Shown here one piece after another: positions 34,444 through 44,388 of a DNA stretch of 50,770 nt. A model generated the notes under the pieces. That model was not told the origin of the DNA, searched no databases, and worked only from the letters and a program-made list of their open reading frames with translations. How positions within the stretch are numbered: the first letter of the stretch is position 1; each line of letters starts with the position of its first letter. The stretch is taken from assembly GCA_007713595.1 (NCBI GenBank), contig VMRY01000066.1, positions 1 to 50,770 on the forward strand, read 5' to 3'. The stretch is from Sedimenticola thiotaurini (GTDB taxonomy: Bacteria; Pseudomonadota; Gammaproteobacteria; Chromatiales; Chromatiaceae). A program made the translations under genes and the position numbers.

Positions 34444-35988
34444 TCATTTTTGCCCGAGTTCATTGCAAAGTCTTTGTGTCAGGCTTTTGAATTGGCTAAA
34501 TCCATGTTTATCAAGGAATTCCGGATCCGATCTGTCAGCATAAAGCAGGCCCATCGGAAGGTTATTGATAAACAGGGAACTCATGTAGAAACCACGGGTG
34601 TCCAGGGCAGCACGGGTCTGCTCACTCATTAAGGGGGAGAGTTTCCCCTGGTTTTCCCGATTAAGCCAGATTCTCTGAGGCTTTTTCATCATCAGTGTAA
34701 GCAGGTGCCGTTCACCCACTGGATGCTTGAATTGCCTTAAGGACGAGCTCGTTGCTGTGCTGACTGTATATTTGGCCTGCAGTTGGGCTCCATCCGCGGA
34801 TAACATGGCAAACATGATGCGATCTACCCCGGTACTTTCACGCAGATCTCGAAACAGTCGGCCCAGGCGCTCCTGTAGCAGGTTGGCTGTAGGGCTGGAG
34901 ATGGTGTTGCTATCTGGTTTAACGCTCTGTTTGGGGTTCACAGGAACCGTATCAGCGTCCATTTTTTCATCTATTTCCGTTTTTTTCCGTATGGCTGCTA
35001 TCCCCGATGCCGGGGTTTGCTGCGTTTCTTCTGTTGCGGTGACCACGATTTTCTGTTGTTCAACTTTTACCGTCGGGAGTGATCTGGGTTGAAGCAAGGC
35101 CAGTGCCGTTAATGGAACTGGCAGTCCGTTGAGGTTTCTGGCCGCGCCGGCCGCCAGTGAATGCATTTCGGCACGGCCTTGATCGAGTCCAGTGCCGTTT
35201 AATTCAGCCGACAGCTCTATCAGCTCCTGCATCTCTTCAGAGCACCAGTTATAGCCACTCTCTTTTGCCATGGCAGCGGCCAGCATCACTGCCAGGGAGC
35301 GTGTCTGAAATGCACCCGACGGGTTAAGGGCGTCGATCAGCAATGCCGGTAACTTCCACCTTTCGGCCAGTTGTAGACTTAAATCATTGAGTTCAAAACC
35401 CAGGATGGTCTGCTCAGCTACGCTCCTGCGCATTCCGCGTCTTTCCAGTGCGATAATCTGCGTCATCTCTTGTTCAGCATGAGACCAGAGCATCATCTCA
35501 CCCAACTCACTGAGAAGGGCGGCCACCGCCATCTCTTCCGGGTTATTGAGGTGTAACTGTTGTCCCCAGTTTAATGCATACCAAGCGGCATGCCCGGCAC
35601 GCGAGTAGCAGTCAAGCAGGGCGGTTCGTGCTGTGCCTTTTAGGAAAAGATTGAGTACTGGAAGCTGATCGCAGGCCTTCGTCATTGGCTCTATACCCAA
35701 TAGTGCGATGGCATGGGCAATATTGGTAATGGGCTCTTTGGGTGGATGAGGTAATGTGCTGAACGCACGGTATATAGCGAGAGAAAAGCCGGGATCTCTG
35801 GATATGATGCGTTGCAGATCGGCATTGTTGCTGTTGGGACTGTCAAGCAGTTGTGGCACTCTTTTACGTGTGAGGGCCATCGCGGGTAGTGATTTAGTGC
35901 TCAGGCGATCTATCCAGCTGCGAATTGCGTGGGCCATGCCTACTGCTTCCTTCCTCTGCTCTGTACTGTGTGGGATATCAGTCGTCAC
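34444..35988 (-). CDS. HDOD domain signalling protein with C-terminal GAF-like region
   Basis: A 514-residue cytosolic protein. The HDOD domain spans about residues 30-235 (LPAMALTRKRVPQLLDSP, ISRDPGFSLAIYRAFS, AIALLGIEPMTKA), a phosphohydrolase-like fold that has lost the catalytic HD. A polar linker (about 315-375) leads to a region (about 378-510) with a GAF-like look: LFRDLRESTGVDRIMFAMLS, and SLFINNLPMGLLYADRSD near the end. Such proteins usually take part in c-di-GMP or two-component signalling. Monocistronic, divergent from the hydrolase gene. Confidence 0.85.
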   Translation of the reverse strand: MTTDIPHSTEQRKEAVGMAHAIRSWIDRLSTKSLPAMALTRKRVPQLLDSPNSNNADLQRIISRDPGFSLAIYRAFSTLPHPPKEPITNIAHAIALLGIEPMTKACDQLPVLNLFLKGTARTALLDCYSRAGHAAWYALNWGQQLHLNNPEEMAVAALLSELGEMMLWSHAEQEMTQIIALERRGMRRSVAEQTILGFELNDLSLQLAERWKLPALLIDALNPSGAFQTRSLAVMLAAAMAKESGYNWCSEEMQELIELSAELNGTGLDQGRAEMHSLAAGAARNLNGLPVPLTALALLQPRSLPTVKVEQQKIVVTATEETQQTPASGIAAIRKKTEIDEKMDADTVPVNPKQSVKPDSNTISSPTANLLQERLGRLFRDLRESTGVDRIMFAMLSADGAQLQAKYTVSTATSSSLRQFKHPVGERHLLTLMMKKPQRIWLNRENQGKLSPLMSEQTRAALDTRGFYMSSLFINNLPMGLLYADRSDPEFLDKHGFSQFKSLTQRLCNELGQK

Positions 35989-36085
35989 TTCTGAATCGGC
36001 TAACAGGTCGGTTTCTTAAGGGGCGTTCGAGTACTCTATTGATAATAGGCGCAGGACTTGGTTAGAAATGTGAGGAGTGTCTTGA

Positions 36086-36742
36086 ATGAGCAGATTTGAT
36101 CGTGACGATGCATGTAGCAGGGTTCTATTGTTGCACGGGATCTGGATGACTGGAGTTGAGATGAGTCAACTCAAATCTCGGTTGTCTGATCATGGTTTTG
36201 AGGTCGATACGTTCAGGTACTCTTCTGTTTCTCTGACCCCGATCGAAAATGCCCAGAAACTTGAGCAGTATATTCGACAGCGTGACTACGCTTGTCTGCA
36301 TATGGTGGCACATAGCCTGGGAGGTATTCTGCTGCTTAATCTGTTTGATCTTTATCCCGATCAACCGCCTGGCAGGGTGGTTCTTCTGGGTTCACCTGTC
36401 CAAGGGAGTGAAGTGGCGCGACGACTGGCTGCTCGTCCATGGAGCCGCTGGCTGATTGGCCAGGCAGGTATCCGAGGATTGGTGGAGGGGGCTCCCCAGT
36501 GGAGAGGGAACAGAGACCTTGGTGTGATTGCAGGGACAAGCGGTATGGGGATCGGTCGCTTATTGGGCGGCCTCTCGGGGGAGAGTGATGGTACAGTGAT
36601 GGCCAGCGAGACCAATCTTGGTCCCGATGTGATGTCACGCACACATCATACCGGGCATATGGGTCTGTTGTTTTCTGCCAAGGTGGTGACGGATGTGGTT
36701 GGTTTTCTTCGTGAAGGTCGTTTCCCCGATGCACAAGCTTGA
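36086..36742 (+). CDS. Alpha/beta hydrolase (PGAP1/lipase-like)
   Basis: A 218-residue alpha/beta hydrolase without signal peptide. The oxyanion strand is VLLLHGIWMTG, the nucleophile elbow AHSLGG, and the acid and base are placed in SGESDGTVM and HTGHMGLLFS. It resembles small lipase/PGAP1-like esterases found in proteobacteria. The substrate is unknown. It stands alone before yebC. The gap after it has an 8-bp inverted repeat (36761-36768 and 36800-36807). Confidence 0.85.
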   Translation: MSRFDRDDACSRVLLLHGIWMTGVEMSQLKSRLSDHGFEVDTFRYSSVSLTPIENAQKLEQYIRQRDYACLHMVAHSLGGILLLNLFDLYPDQPPGRVVLLGSPVQGSEVARRLAARPWSRWLIGQAGIRGLVEGAPQWRGNRDLGVIAGTSGMGIGRLLGGLSGESDGTVMASETNLGPDVMSRTHHTGHMGLLFSAKVVTDVVGFLREGRFPDAQA

Positions 36743-36851
36743 GCGACCAGTAACGAAGCGGGCCTCAGCGGGGAGAAAAGTGACCCTCGTTATTTCTGCC
36801 TGAGGCCAGGAATGGTAGACTTCCGCCTGATTCTAGTGTGAGAGGAATACT

Positions 36852-37598
36852 ATGGCTGGACACAGTAAATGGGCCAATATTAAACATAAGAAAGCGGCCA
36901 ATGATAAGAAACGGGGTAAGATCTGGACCAAGTTGCTACGCGAGGTTACGGTTGCAGCAAAGGCCGGTGGCGGTGAAATAGAAACCAACCCGCGACTGCG
37001 GTTGGCGGTAGATAAGGCGAACGGTGCCAATGTCCCCCGTGATACAATCGAACGCGCTGTAAAACGTGGCGCTGGGGGCGAGGATACGGATAACTACGAT
37101 GAGTTGCGCTATGAGGGTTATGGCCCAGGTGGTGCAGCGGTTATTGTCGATTGTATGACTGACAATCGTAACCGCACCGCATCTGAAGTTCGTCACGCCT
37201 TCACGAAGCACGGCGGAAATCTGGGAACGGATGGTTCGGTAGCCTACATGTTCAGTAAGCAGGGGATTATCAGTTTCGCCCCTGGCGCTGACGAAGATGC
37301 GATTATCGAAGCGGCCTTGGAAGCGGGTGCCGAAGATGTGGTGACGAATGACGATGGCTCGATTGATATTACCACGGCACCTGAAGATTTCTCCGATGTG
37401 AATGCAGCGATTCTGGCTGCGGGACTCTCCCCTGATAATGCCGAAGTGACCTTCAGCGCATCGACCAGGGCTGAACTGGATCGGGAATCAGCTGAGACCA
37501 TGCTTAAAATGATCGATCTACTGGAAGATCTGGATGACGTGCAAGATGTCTACACGAATGCAGATATCTCGGATGAGATCATGGATGCCATTGGCTGA
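36852..37598 (+). CDS. yebC: YebC/PmpR family transcription/translation regulator
   Basis: TACO1/YebC family protein of 248 residues with the invariant N-terminus [18 protein letters not shown], then [21 protein letters not shown] and [10 protein letters not shown]. The family is described both as a DNA-binding regulator and, more recently, as helping ribosomes through proline-rich stretches. It is the usual gene before ruvC. A small AGGCG/CGCCT hairpin followed by TTTT lies at 37607-37622 between the two. Confidence 0.96.
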   Translation: MAGHSKWANIKHKKAANDKKRGKIWTKLLREVTVAAKAGGGEIETNPRLRLAVDKANGANVPRDTIERAVKRGAGGEDTDNYDELRYEGYGPGGAAVIVDCMTDNRNRTASEVRHAFTKHGGNLGTDGSVAYMFSKQGIISFAPGADEDAIIEAALEAGAEDVVTNDDGSIDITTAPEDFSDVNAAILAAGLSPDNAEVTFSASTRAELDRESAETMLKMIDLLEDLDDVQDVYTNADISDEIMDAIG

Positions 37599-37636
37599 AA
37601 TGGCCTAGGCGTAGCGCCTTTTACCAAACAGGATCA

Positions 37637-38200
37637 ATTATCAACGCCACGAATCATAAGCTCACCAAGTCAGGAAGCCATCATACCCAAAGGCGTATTC
37701 TGGGAATTGACCCTGGGTCTCGTATTACCGGGTATGGCATTATCGATAGTGATGGCAGTCGAAGCAGTCATATAGCTAGTGGCTGCATTCGTATTGCGGA
37801 TGAAGCCTTTCCCCAGCGTCTGGGTGAGATCTTTAGCCAGCTTACCGTGCTGGTTAACGAGTACCAGCCGACCGAGATGGCGATTGAGCAGGTTTTCATG
37901 GCAAAAAATCCCGCTTCGGCCCTGAAGTTAGGGCAAGCGCGGGGGGCTGCTATTTGTGCCTGTGTCGTGGCTGGATTGCCGGTATTTGAGTATGCACCCA
38001 GAGCAATCAAGCAGGCCGTGGTCGGGACGGGTAGTGCCGATAAGGATCAGGTGCAACATATGATTAAGCATATTCTGCAACTGGAAGAGCGGTTGTCACC
38101 CGATCAGTCCGATGCACTGGCAGTGGCTATCAGTCACGCCCATGCCAACAGCATATTGCAGTTACTTTCCCGCTCTAACAAGGGGGGGTGGGGACGATGA
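37637..38200 (+). CDS. ruvC: Crossover junction endodeoxyribonuclease RuvC (start codon non-canonical)
   Basis: Holliday-junction resolvase. The catalytic residues are present: Asp in ILGIDPGSRITGYG, Glu in MAIEQVFMAKN, and the two Asp in SPDQSDALAVAISH. The frame is open from the stop at 37574, but has no ATG, GTG or TTG before GTG 37847, which would remove the first catalytic Asp. An AGGA at 37630-37633 stands in front of ATT (37637) and ATC (37640); a second AAAGG stands in front of ATT 37697, right at the conserved region. I placed the start at ATT 37637, giving 187 residues. The gene overlaps ruvA by 4 bases. Confidence 0.88.
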   Translation: MINATNHKLTKSGSHHTQRRILGIDPGSRITGYGIIDSDGSRSSHIASGCIRIADEAFPQRLGEIFSQLTVLVNEYQPTEMAIEQVFMAKNPASALKLGQARGAAICACVVAGLPVFEYAPRAIKQAVVGTGSADKDQVQHMIKHILQLEERLSPDQSDALAVAISHAHANSILQLLSRSNKGGWGR

Positions 38201-38805
38201 TCGGACGCCTGAGTGGAGAACTTGTCTATAAGCGCCCGCCATTCCTCATGGTCGATGTACATGGGGTCGGCTATGAGCTGGAAGCACCCATGTCGACCTT
38301 CTATGATCTCCCTCTTCAGGGCGGTCAGGTAACGCTATTTACCCACCTGGCTATACGTGATGACGCCCATGTGCTGTATGGTTTCGCCAGCGACTCTGAG
38401 CGAGCCCTGTTCCGCATGCTGCTGAAAGTCAGTGGTGTGGGTGCCAAAATGGCCCTGGCCATTTTATCGGGTATGAGTGCTGATGAATTTTCCCTTTGTA
38501 TACAACGTGATGATACGGCTGCACTGGTGCGTCTGCCGGGTATTGGGAAGAAAACGGCGGAGCGACTGGTGATAGAGATGCGCGATCGACTGGATAAACT
38601 GGAACCGACCTCCGGAGTGTCGCTCCCGAGGGAGAGATCCGCCGGTCTGTCTGCAGAGACGCCTCAATCAGACGCGATTGGCGCCCTGATTGCCCTTGGT
38701 TATAAACCCAATGATGCCAGTCGTATGGTGCGCTCAGTTGAGTGTGAAGGTCTCTCCAGTGAAGAGATCATACGATTGGCATTACGCGCTGTGGTGATGA
38801 AATAG
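38197..38805 (+). CDS. ruvA: Holliday junction DNA helicase subunit RuvA
   Basis: Tetrameric junction-binding protein that targets RuvB. Domain I begins [29 protein letters not shown]; domain II has the helix-hairpin-helix segments [15 protein letters not shown] and [16 protein letters not shown]; domain III (about residues 153-202), which touches RuvB, has [13 protein letters not shown]. At 202 residues it is normal. The start at 38197 overlaps the ruvC stop by ATGA; a GTG three codons upstream is not needed. Confidence 0.96.
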   Translation: MIGRLSGELVYKRPPFLMVDVHGVGYELEAPMSTFYDLPLQGGQVTLFTHLAIRDDAHVLYGFASDSERALFRMLLKVSGVGAKMALAILSGMSADEFSLCIQRDDTAALVRLPGIGKKTAERLVIEMRDRLDKLEPTSGVSLPRERSAGLSAETPQSDAIGALIALGYKPNDASRMVRSVECEGLSSEEIIRLALRAVVMK

Positions 38806-38807
38806 CA

Positions 38808-39848
38808 ATGAGTGATAACGCCCGAATTATCAGCCCAGAATCGGAAGCGGACGATGTGGCACTGGATCGAGCGATTCGTCCCCGTTATCTTGCTGACTAT
38901 GTAGGGCAGCCTGTAGTGCGGGAGCAGATGGAGATCTTTATCCCTGCAGCGAAGGCCCGAAATGAGGCGCTGGATCATGTGCTGATCTTTGGGCCTCCGG
39001 GACTGGGCAAGACCACACTGGCCCATATTATCGCCAATGAGATGGGTGTTAATCTGCGCCAGACATCCGGACCCGTGTTAGAGAAGCCGGGAGATCTGGC
39101 TGCACTGCTGACCAATCTTGAACCCCATGATGTGCTGTTTGTGGATGAGATACACCGGCTCAGCCCCGTGGTGGAAGAGGTTCTTTATCCCGCCATGGAG
39201 GATTACCAGCTTGATATTATGATTGGTGAGGGCCCAGCTGCCCGGTCAATCAAGCTTGATCTGCCGCCATTTACCCTGGTCGGGGCGACCACACGCGCCG
39301 GCTTGTTGACCTCACCGTTACGGGATCGGTTTGGAATTGTGCAGCGCCTGGAGTTTTATTCTGATGCCGACCTGACGCATATTGTTAAACGATCGGCGGG
39401 TATCCTGAACATAGAGACAGATCTTGCCGGTGCGGCAGAGATAGCCTGTCGTTCCAGAGGTACACCACGTATCGCCAATCGTCTGCTGCGCCGGGTCAGG
39501 GATTTTGCCCAGGTGAAGGCTGCTGGGCAGGTAACTGTAGAGGTAGCTGATAGCGCCTTGAGAATGCTGAAGGTGGATGGCAGTGGTTTTGATATCATGG
39601 ATCGCAAACTGTTAAGTGCCATCATCAATAAGTTTGATGGAGGGCCGGTGGGCGTGGACAGTCTGGCGGCAGCGATTGGTGAAGAGCGGGGAACCATTGA
39701 AGATGTTCTGGAGCCTTACCTGATCCAGCAGGGGTTCATGATGCGTACGCCACGGGGAAGGGTAGCGACCAATGCGGCCTACCTGCATTTTGGATTGACG
39801 CCAAAAAATGAGACGACAAACGAGGCTGATGCGGGCAGTCTGTTTTAA
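38808..39848 (+). CDS. ruvB: Holliday junction DNA helicase subunit RuvB
   Basis: AAA+ branch-migration motor. Walker A is [13 protein letters not shown], Walker B is [11 protein letters not shown], and the arginine-finger and sensor segments are [18 protein letters not shown] and [12 protein letters not shown]. The C-terminal winged helix ends with [17 protein letters not shown]. Length 346 residues. It starts 2 bases after the ruvA stop, completing ruvCAB. Confidence 0.97.
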   Translation: MSDNARIISPESEADDVALDRAIRPRYLADYVGQPVVREQMEIFIPAAKARNEALDHVLIFGPPGLGKTTLAHIIANEMGVNLRQTSGPVLEKPGDLAALLTNLEPHDVLFVDEIHRLSPVVEEVLYPAMEDYQLDIMIGEGPAARSIKLDLPPFTLVGATTRAGLLTSPLRDRFGIVQRLEFYSDADLTHIVKRSAGILNIETDLAGAAEIACRSRGTPRIANRLLRRVRDFAQVKAAGQVTVEVADSALRMLKVDGSGFDIMDRKLLSAIINKFDGGPVGVDSLAAAIGEERGTIEDVLEPYLIQQGFMMRTPRGRVATNAAYLHFGLTPKNETTNEADAGSLF

Positions 39849-39946
39849 ACCAACACGCTGCAAGAAAATATTTTATCAACGGTATTTTTTTGATTATTTC
39901 TTGCAAACCATAAGAACAACTGTTTTTTTATTGAATTGTGACACTC

Positions 39947-40357
39947 ATGAAGGAATTTCTCTGGCCAGTCAGGGTCTACTACGAAGACACGGATTCTGGT
40001 GGTGTTGTCTACTACGCCAACTATCTCAAATATATGGAACGGGCACGTACGGAATGGCTCAGAAGTCTCGGCTTTGAACAGGATGAACTTCGTGAAAAAG
40101 AGGGGATCCTATTTGCCGTTCGTAAGGTGGAGGTCGATTTTAGATCACCTGCCCGATTCAATGATGCGTTACACGTGAGTGCTCGAATTGTTTCAAGGGG
40201 AAAAGCCAGTTTGATTTTTCAGCAGGAAATTACATTAGACGCAGATAGAGGCGTCTTGTGCAGTGGTACTGTGAAAATTGCCTGCATCGCTGCAGAGAGC
40301 TTTCGCCCCACCCCTATTCCCCATGCTCTTTTCTCGGTGATTACTGATGGCGTCTGA
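39947..40357 (+). CDS. ybgC: Tol-Pal-associated acyl-CoA thioesterase YbgC
   Basis: Hot-dog fold thioesterase, the standard first gene of the tol-pal cluster. The catalytic Asp motif YYEDTDSGGVVYYANYLKYMERART is almost textbook. At 136 residues it is of normal size. The ATG at 39947 is preferred to the one at 39938. It overlaps tolQ by 11 bases. The AT-rich 98-base gap after ruvB probably holds the operon promoter. Confidence 0.95.
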   Translation: MKEFLWPVRVYYEDTDSGGVVYYANYLKYMERARTEWLRSLGFEQDELREKEGILFAVRKVEVDFRSPARFNDALHVSARIVSRGKASLIFQQEITLDADRGVLCSGTVKIACIAAESFRPTPIPHALFSVITDGV

Positions 40358-41021
40358 TCTCTCGTTTATTTCACTGGTCATGGCGGCCAGTCCGCTGGTT
40401 CAGTTGGTGATGGCGGCCTTGATGCTGGCATCGGTTATCTCCTGGACCATGATTTTTGATCGCGCCAGGGTGTTGAAACGCGCACGCCAGGCCGCCGATC
40501 AATTTGAAAAACGTTTCTGGTCCGGTGGTGATCTGGGTGAACTCTATCGTTCGGTCGATAATGAAAACGGCCAGGCGACCGGAATGGCGAATATCTTTCA
40601 TGCCGGTTTCCGAGAGTTTGCCCGCTTAAAGAAGAATCCCGAGATTGAGCCGATGGCGGTAGTCGAGGGTGCGCGACGCACCATGCACGTTGCGATGAAC
40701 CGGGAGATGGATGGGCTGGAAAATAACCTTACATTCCTGGCGACGGTAGGTTCCACCAGCCCCTATGTGGGCCTGTTTGGTACGGTCTGGGGCATCATGA
40801 ACTCGTTTCATGCCCTGGGTAATGTAAAGCAGGCGACCCTGTCGCTGGTGGCACCCGGCATTGCCGAGGCGTTGATTGCGACAGCGATGGGTCTGTTTGC
40901 CGCGATCCCTGCGGTTGTCGCCTACAACCGATACTCTAATGAAGTCGAACGATTGAACGGTCGTTATGAAGACTTTCTGGATGAATTTACCACCATTCTT
41001 CAACGGCAGGCCCATGTCTAA
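40347..41021 (+). CDS. tolQ: Tol-Pal system proton channel subunit TolQ
   Basis: Inner-membrane proton channel subunit of the ExbB/MotA/TolQ family. Three membrane helices: about residues 17-37, 130-152 and 170-190. The family region ATVGSTSPYVGLFGTVWGIMNSFHAL lies in the second helix and VAPGIAEALIATAMGLFAAIPAVVAYN in the third. It powers TolA with TolR. The 224-residue length is normal. Confidence 0.96.
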   Translation: MASDLSFISLVMAASPLVQLVMAALMLASVISWTMIFDRARVLKRARQAADQFEKRFWSGGDLGELYRSVDNENGQATGMANIFHAGFREFARLKKNPEIEPMAVVEGARRTMHVAMNREMDGLENNLTFLATVGSTSPYVGLFGTVWGIMNSFHALGNVKQATLSLVAPGIAEALIATAMGLFAAIPAVVAYNRYSNEVERLNGRYEDFLDEFTTILQRQAHV

Positions 41022-41048
41022 TCGTACCGGCTGTCAGGGCGCCTTGAT

Positions 41049-41474
41049 ATGAGTCGACAGAAGAAAAGCCGCCGTCCAATGGCAGAGATCAACGTGGTCC
41101 CCTACATCGATGTGATGCTGGTGCTACTGGTGATCTTTATGATTACTGCACCCTTGCTGACTCAGGGGGTCAAGGTGGATCTTCCCCAGGCGGATTCCGA
41201 GCCTTTGCCGGCTGAGGTCGATGACCCCGTAGTGGTTTCAGTAAATGTGGCAGGAGAGCTGTTTATCGATGTCGGCGAGGGAAAAGATACCCCTGTTGAT
41301 GCGGAGACACTGGTTACGCGTATAGCGGCTGTGCTGGCGTACAAGCCGAAGACACCGATCATGGTAAAGGGTGACCGGAACGTGGATTATGGCCGGGTTA
41401 TACAGGCGATGGTGCTGATACAGCAGGCGGGTGCGCCTAATGTTGGACTGATTACCGAGACACCAGAGCGTTAG
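41049..41474 (+). CDS. tolR: Tol-Pal system subunit TolR
   Basis: Single-helix partner of TolQ. The N-terminal cytoplasmic tail (RQKKSRRPMAEINVVPYIDVMLVLLVIFMI as a whole region) leads into the helix carrying the proton-path Asp in YIDVML. The periplasmic domain ends with VMVKGDRNVDYG-type strands (here IMVKGDRNVDYGRVIQ). It lies 27 bases after tolQ and 7 bases before tolA. Confidence 0.95.
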   Translation: MSRQKKSRRPMAEINVVPYIDVMLVLLVIFMITAPLLTQGVKVDLPQADSEPLPAEVDDPVVVSVNVAGELFIDVGEGKDTPVDAETLVTRIAAVLAYKPKTPIMVKGDRNVDYGRVIQAMVLIQQAGAPNVGLITETPER

Positions 41475-41481
41475 ACAGAAG

Positions 41482-42468
41482 ATGTTGCAGATTCTCAAGC
41501 GTAATCCAATGGCCGCGCTCATCGCCGTGGTGATGCACCTGCTCATTATATTGTTTATGGTGGTTGGTGTTGATTGGCTGGAAAAACCCAAACAACCTAA
41601 ATCAAACGTTGAAGTGGTACAGGCTCGCGTGGTCAATGAAGCGAAGGTCCGAGAGCAGGTCCAGAAGCTGAAAGAGGAAGATAAACGTAAGCAGGATGAG
41701 CAGCTGTCGGCGCGTAAAAAAGAGGAGCAGCGGCTCGCTGAGCTGAAAGAGCAGCAGCAGGCAGAAAAGCAGCGGCTTGCCGAACTGGAAAAGCAGCGTA
41801 AGAACGAAGAGGATAAGCGCCAGGAAGCCAAAAAACAGCGTCTTGCAGAGGAGTCGCGTAGGCAAAAGGCAGAGCAGCAGCGTAAAGAGGCAGAAAAGAA
41901 ACAGCAGATAGAAGAGCAACAGCGTAAAGAGAAAGAAGCCAAACGCGTTGCTGAGGAGAAGGCGCAAAAAGAAGCAGAAGCAAAAAAAATCGCTGAAGAG
42001 AAAAAGCGCCAGCAGGAGGAAGCCAAGAAAGCGGCTGCGGAGAAGAAGCGCAAGGCTGAGGCTGAAAAGAAACGTCAGGCCGAGCTTGAAAGAAAACGTA
42101 AACTGGCAGAACAGAAACGCTTGGAAGAAGAGGCGCAGAAGGCTCGGGAAGCCGATTTAATGGCGGCTGCGGAGGCAGAACACAATGCCCGGGAAGTGGA
42201 TCGCTATATCATTCAGATATCCCAGAAGGTGGTGCGCTCCTGGCTCCGGCCCGCAGGCATCAGTGATGGCTTGAAATGTACCCTGCGCGTGCGATTGGCA
42301 CCAGGTGGGACCGTGTTGGCGGTCAGCGTTACCAACAGCAGCGGGAATGGAGCCTTCGACCGTTCTGCCACGGCGGCTGTCTACAAGGCGGAGCCACTAC
42401 CTGTTCCGACGGGTACGCTATTTGACCAATTCCGCGATATCAATTTCGAATTTGACCCAAACAGATAA
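41482..42468 (+). CDS. tolA: Tol-Pal system envelope-spanning protein TolA
   Basis: Connects the TolQR motor with TolB and Pal during outer-membrane constriction. Domain I: short cytoplasmic N-terminus and one membrane helix (about residues 12-31). Domain II: an extremely Lys/Glu/Gln/Ala-rich helix (about 45-230) with repeating units such as [19 protein letters not shown]. Domain III (about 238-328): a TonB-like globular domain with [19 protein letters not shown]. The low complexity of domain II creates a long antisense open frame that should be ignored. Confidence 0.94.
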   Translation: MLQILKRNPMAALIAVVMHLLIILFMVVGVDWLEKPKQPKSNVEVVQARVVNEAKVREQVQKLKEEDKRKQDEQLSARKKEEQRLAELKEQQQAEKQRLAELEKQRKNEEDKRQEAKKQRLAEESRRQKAEQQRKEAEKKQQIEEQQRKEKEAKRVAEEKAQKEAEAKKIAEEKKRQQEEAKKAAAEKKRKAEAEKKRQAELERKRKLAEQKRLEEEAQKAREADLMAAAEAEHNAREVDRYIIQISQKVVRSWLRPAGISDGLKCTLRVRLAPGGTVLAVSVTNSSGNGAFDRSATAAVYKAEPLPVPTGTLFDQFRDINFEFDPNR

Positions 42469-43790
42469 TGAACATGATGAAACGAATTATAGGTACGATG
42501 CTGCTGCTCTGGGCCGTTCAGCTCAACGCAGCAACGCTCACAATTGAGATCACCGAGGGCGCAGAAGGAGCGCTCCCTATTGCTGTGGTGCCGTTTGGCT
42601 GGGCGGGTCCTGGCGCATCCGATATCGGCACAGAGATTTCCGAGATCGTTCGCAGTGATCTGCAGCGCAGCGGACGGTTTGCCGCCCTGCCGGTCAAGGA
42701 TATGCTGGCGCGTCCGCAGTCCGACGCCGATGTGGAATTTCGCGATTGGAAGGTGCTCGGGATGGATAATCTGGTGGTAGGCCAGGTTCGTCCAAACGGG
42801 CAAGGTGGTTTTCTGGTGCGGTTTCAGCTCTTTGATGTGTTCAAAGGGGAGCAGTTGACTGGCTATAACTTCCCTACAACAGACCGTGACCTGCGCTCTA
42901 CAGCACATAAAATAGCCGATCTCATCTATGAGAAGTTGACTGGCCAGCCTGGCGCATTTGATACCCGCATCGCCTATGTGGTGTCGACCAACAAGGCCGA
43001 TGGCAGCCAGGAGGTCTCACTCAAGGTGGCAGACGCAGATGGCTTCGATCCGCAGACCATTGTCACATCGTCAGAACCCCTGATGTCACCCTCCTGGTCA
43101 CCTGATGGTCGCAAGCTTGCCTATGTGTCATTCGAGCGGAAAAAGGCCTCCATCTACATACAGGAGGTTTTTACTGGCCGGCGCCAGAAAGTGGCCTCAT
43201 TCAAGGGTATTAATGGTGCTCCGGCCTGGTCACCGGATGGTCGTAAGCTGGCGCTCACCCTGTCGAAAGATGGAAACCCGGAAATCTATGTCCTCGATAT
43301 CAATAAAAACAGCCTGAGTCGATTGACCAATCATTACGCTATTGACACAGAACCTGCCTGGTCGCCGGATGGCCGCTATGTGATGTTTACCTCTGATCGG
43401 GGTGGTAAACCCCAGATCTATCGGGTGCCTGCATTTGGCGGTAAGGTAACGCGCGTGACTTTTGAAGGGAGCTATAATGCCCGTGCCTCCTATGCGCCAG
43501 ATGGTGAATCACTCACCCTGGTGACGCGACAAGGGGGTGATTTCCGTGTTGCTGTGTTGAATCTATCCAATAATGCCTTGCTGGTGCTGAGTGATGGTCG
43601 TCTGGATGAATCTCCCAGTTTCGCCCCCAACGGCAGCATGATAATTTACGCAACCAAGATTAATGGCAAAGGTGAATTGGCGGCAGTCTCGGTAGACGGT
43701 CGTATCCGGCAACGCTTGGCCCTTCAGGATGGCGACGTGAGAGAGCCGGTCTGGTCACCTTATACTAAAACCAACAGGAGAAACCAATGA
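42468..43790 (+). CDS. tolB: Tol-Pal system periplasmic beta-propeller TolB
   Basis: Periplasmic protein with a signal peptide (about residues 1-22, ending LNAATL), an N-terminal alpha/beta domain that contacts TolA, and a six-blade propeller. The propeller repeats carry [42 protein letters not shown] and [13 protein letters not shown]. Its ATG shares one base with the tolA stop, and its own stop overlaps pal by 4 bases. Confidence 0.96.
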   Translation: MNMMKRIIGTMLLLWAVQLNAATLTIEITEGAEGALPIAVVPFGWAGPGASDIGTEISEIVRSDLQRSGRFAALPVKDMLARPQSDADVEFRDWKVLGMDNLVVGQVRPNGQGGFLVRFQLFDVFKGEQLTGYNFPTTDRDLRSTAHKIADLIYEKLTGQPGAFDTRIAYVVSTNKADGSQEVSLKVADADGFDPQTIVTSSEPLMSPSWSPDGRKLAYVSFERKKASIYIQEVFTGRRQKVASFKGINGAPAWSPDGRKLALTLSKDGNPEIYVLDINKNSLSRLTNHYAIDTEPAWSPDGRYVMFTSDRGGKPQIYRVPAFGGKVTRVTFEGSYNARASYAPDGESLTLVTRQGGDFRVAVLNLSNNALLVLSDGRLDESPSFAPNGSMIIYATKINGKGELAAVSVDGRIRQRLALQDGDVREPVWSPYTKTNRRNQ

Positions 43791-44332
43791 AACTGAGTAC
43801 GCTGAAGTTTGCCCCGGTGCTGGCCTTGTCACTGCTGCTTGCAGGCTGTGCTGGAATGCCCGGGATGTCAGGAAGCGATACCAATGAAGGAGCCCCTGTT
43901 GCTGATGCCGCTGCAGGTGACGGTTCAACTGACGGTGCTCAGACATCGGGGTTGTCAGAAGGTGGCGCCTGGACGGGGAGCCCGCTGGAAAATCCGAATA
44001 GCCTGCTCTATACCAAGGTAATCTATTTTGATTACGACAGCGATGAAGTCCGTGCAGATTATCGCGATGCCGTGCTGGCTCATGGTGAGTATCTGGCTGC
44101 CAACCCTGCGGTTACGACAACCATCGAAGGACATGCCGATGAGCGTGGTTCGCGCGAATACAATATCGCCTTGGGCGAACGCCGTGCGAATGGTATTAAA
44201 CGACTCTTGATGGCACAGGGTGCAGCAGAAAATCAGATCATTACCATCAGCTACGGTGAAGAGCGTCCAGCTGCGATGGGTTCTGGCGAGACATCCTGGG
44301 AGCTTAATCGACGCGCTGAATTTGTCTATTAA
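43787..44332 (+). CDS. pal: Peptidoglycan-associated lipoprotein Pal
   Basis: Outer-membrane lipoprotein with the lipobox LLLAGC (lipidated Cys near residue 21). A low-complexity Gly/Ala/Asp/Thr linker follows, then the OmpA-like peptidoglycan-binding domain: [38 protein letters not shown] and [11 protein letters not shown]. Length 181 residues. The ATG follows AGGAGAAACC inside the end of tolB. Confidence 0.96.
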   Translation: MKLSTLKFAPVLALSLLLAGCAGMPGMSGSDTNEGAPVADAAAGDGSTDGAQTSGLSEGGAWTGSPLENPNSLLYTKVIYFDYDSDEVRADYRDAVLAHGEYLAANPAVTTTIEGHADERGSREYNIALGERRANGIKRLLMAQGAAENQIITISYGEERPAAMGSGETSWELNRRAEFVY

Positions 44333-44388
44333 TATCGCTTTGATTCTGACTGTGAGTAACGCTCAGGATTAATTATCCGGGAGAGGCA

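Noticed and set aside
41238-42053. A 271-residue minus-strand open frame opposite tolR/tolA
   Set aside because: Ser/Cys/Phe-rich low-complexity translation caused by the Lys/Glu/Ala repeats of tolA on the other strand; no ribosome site or family match.
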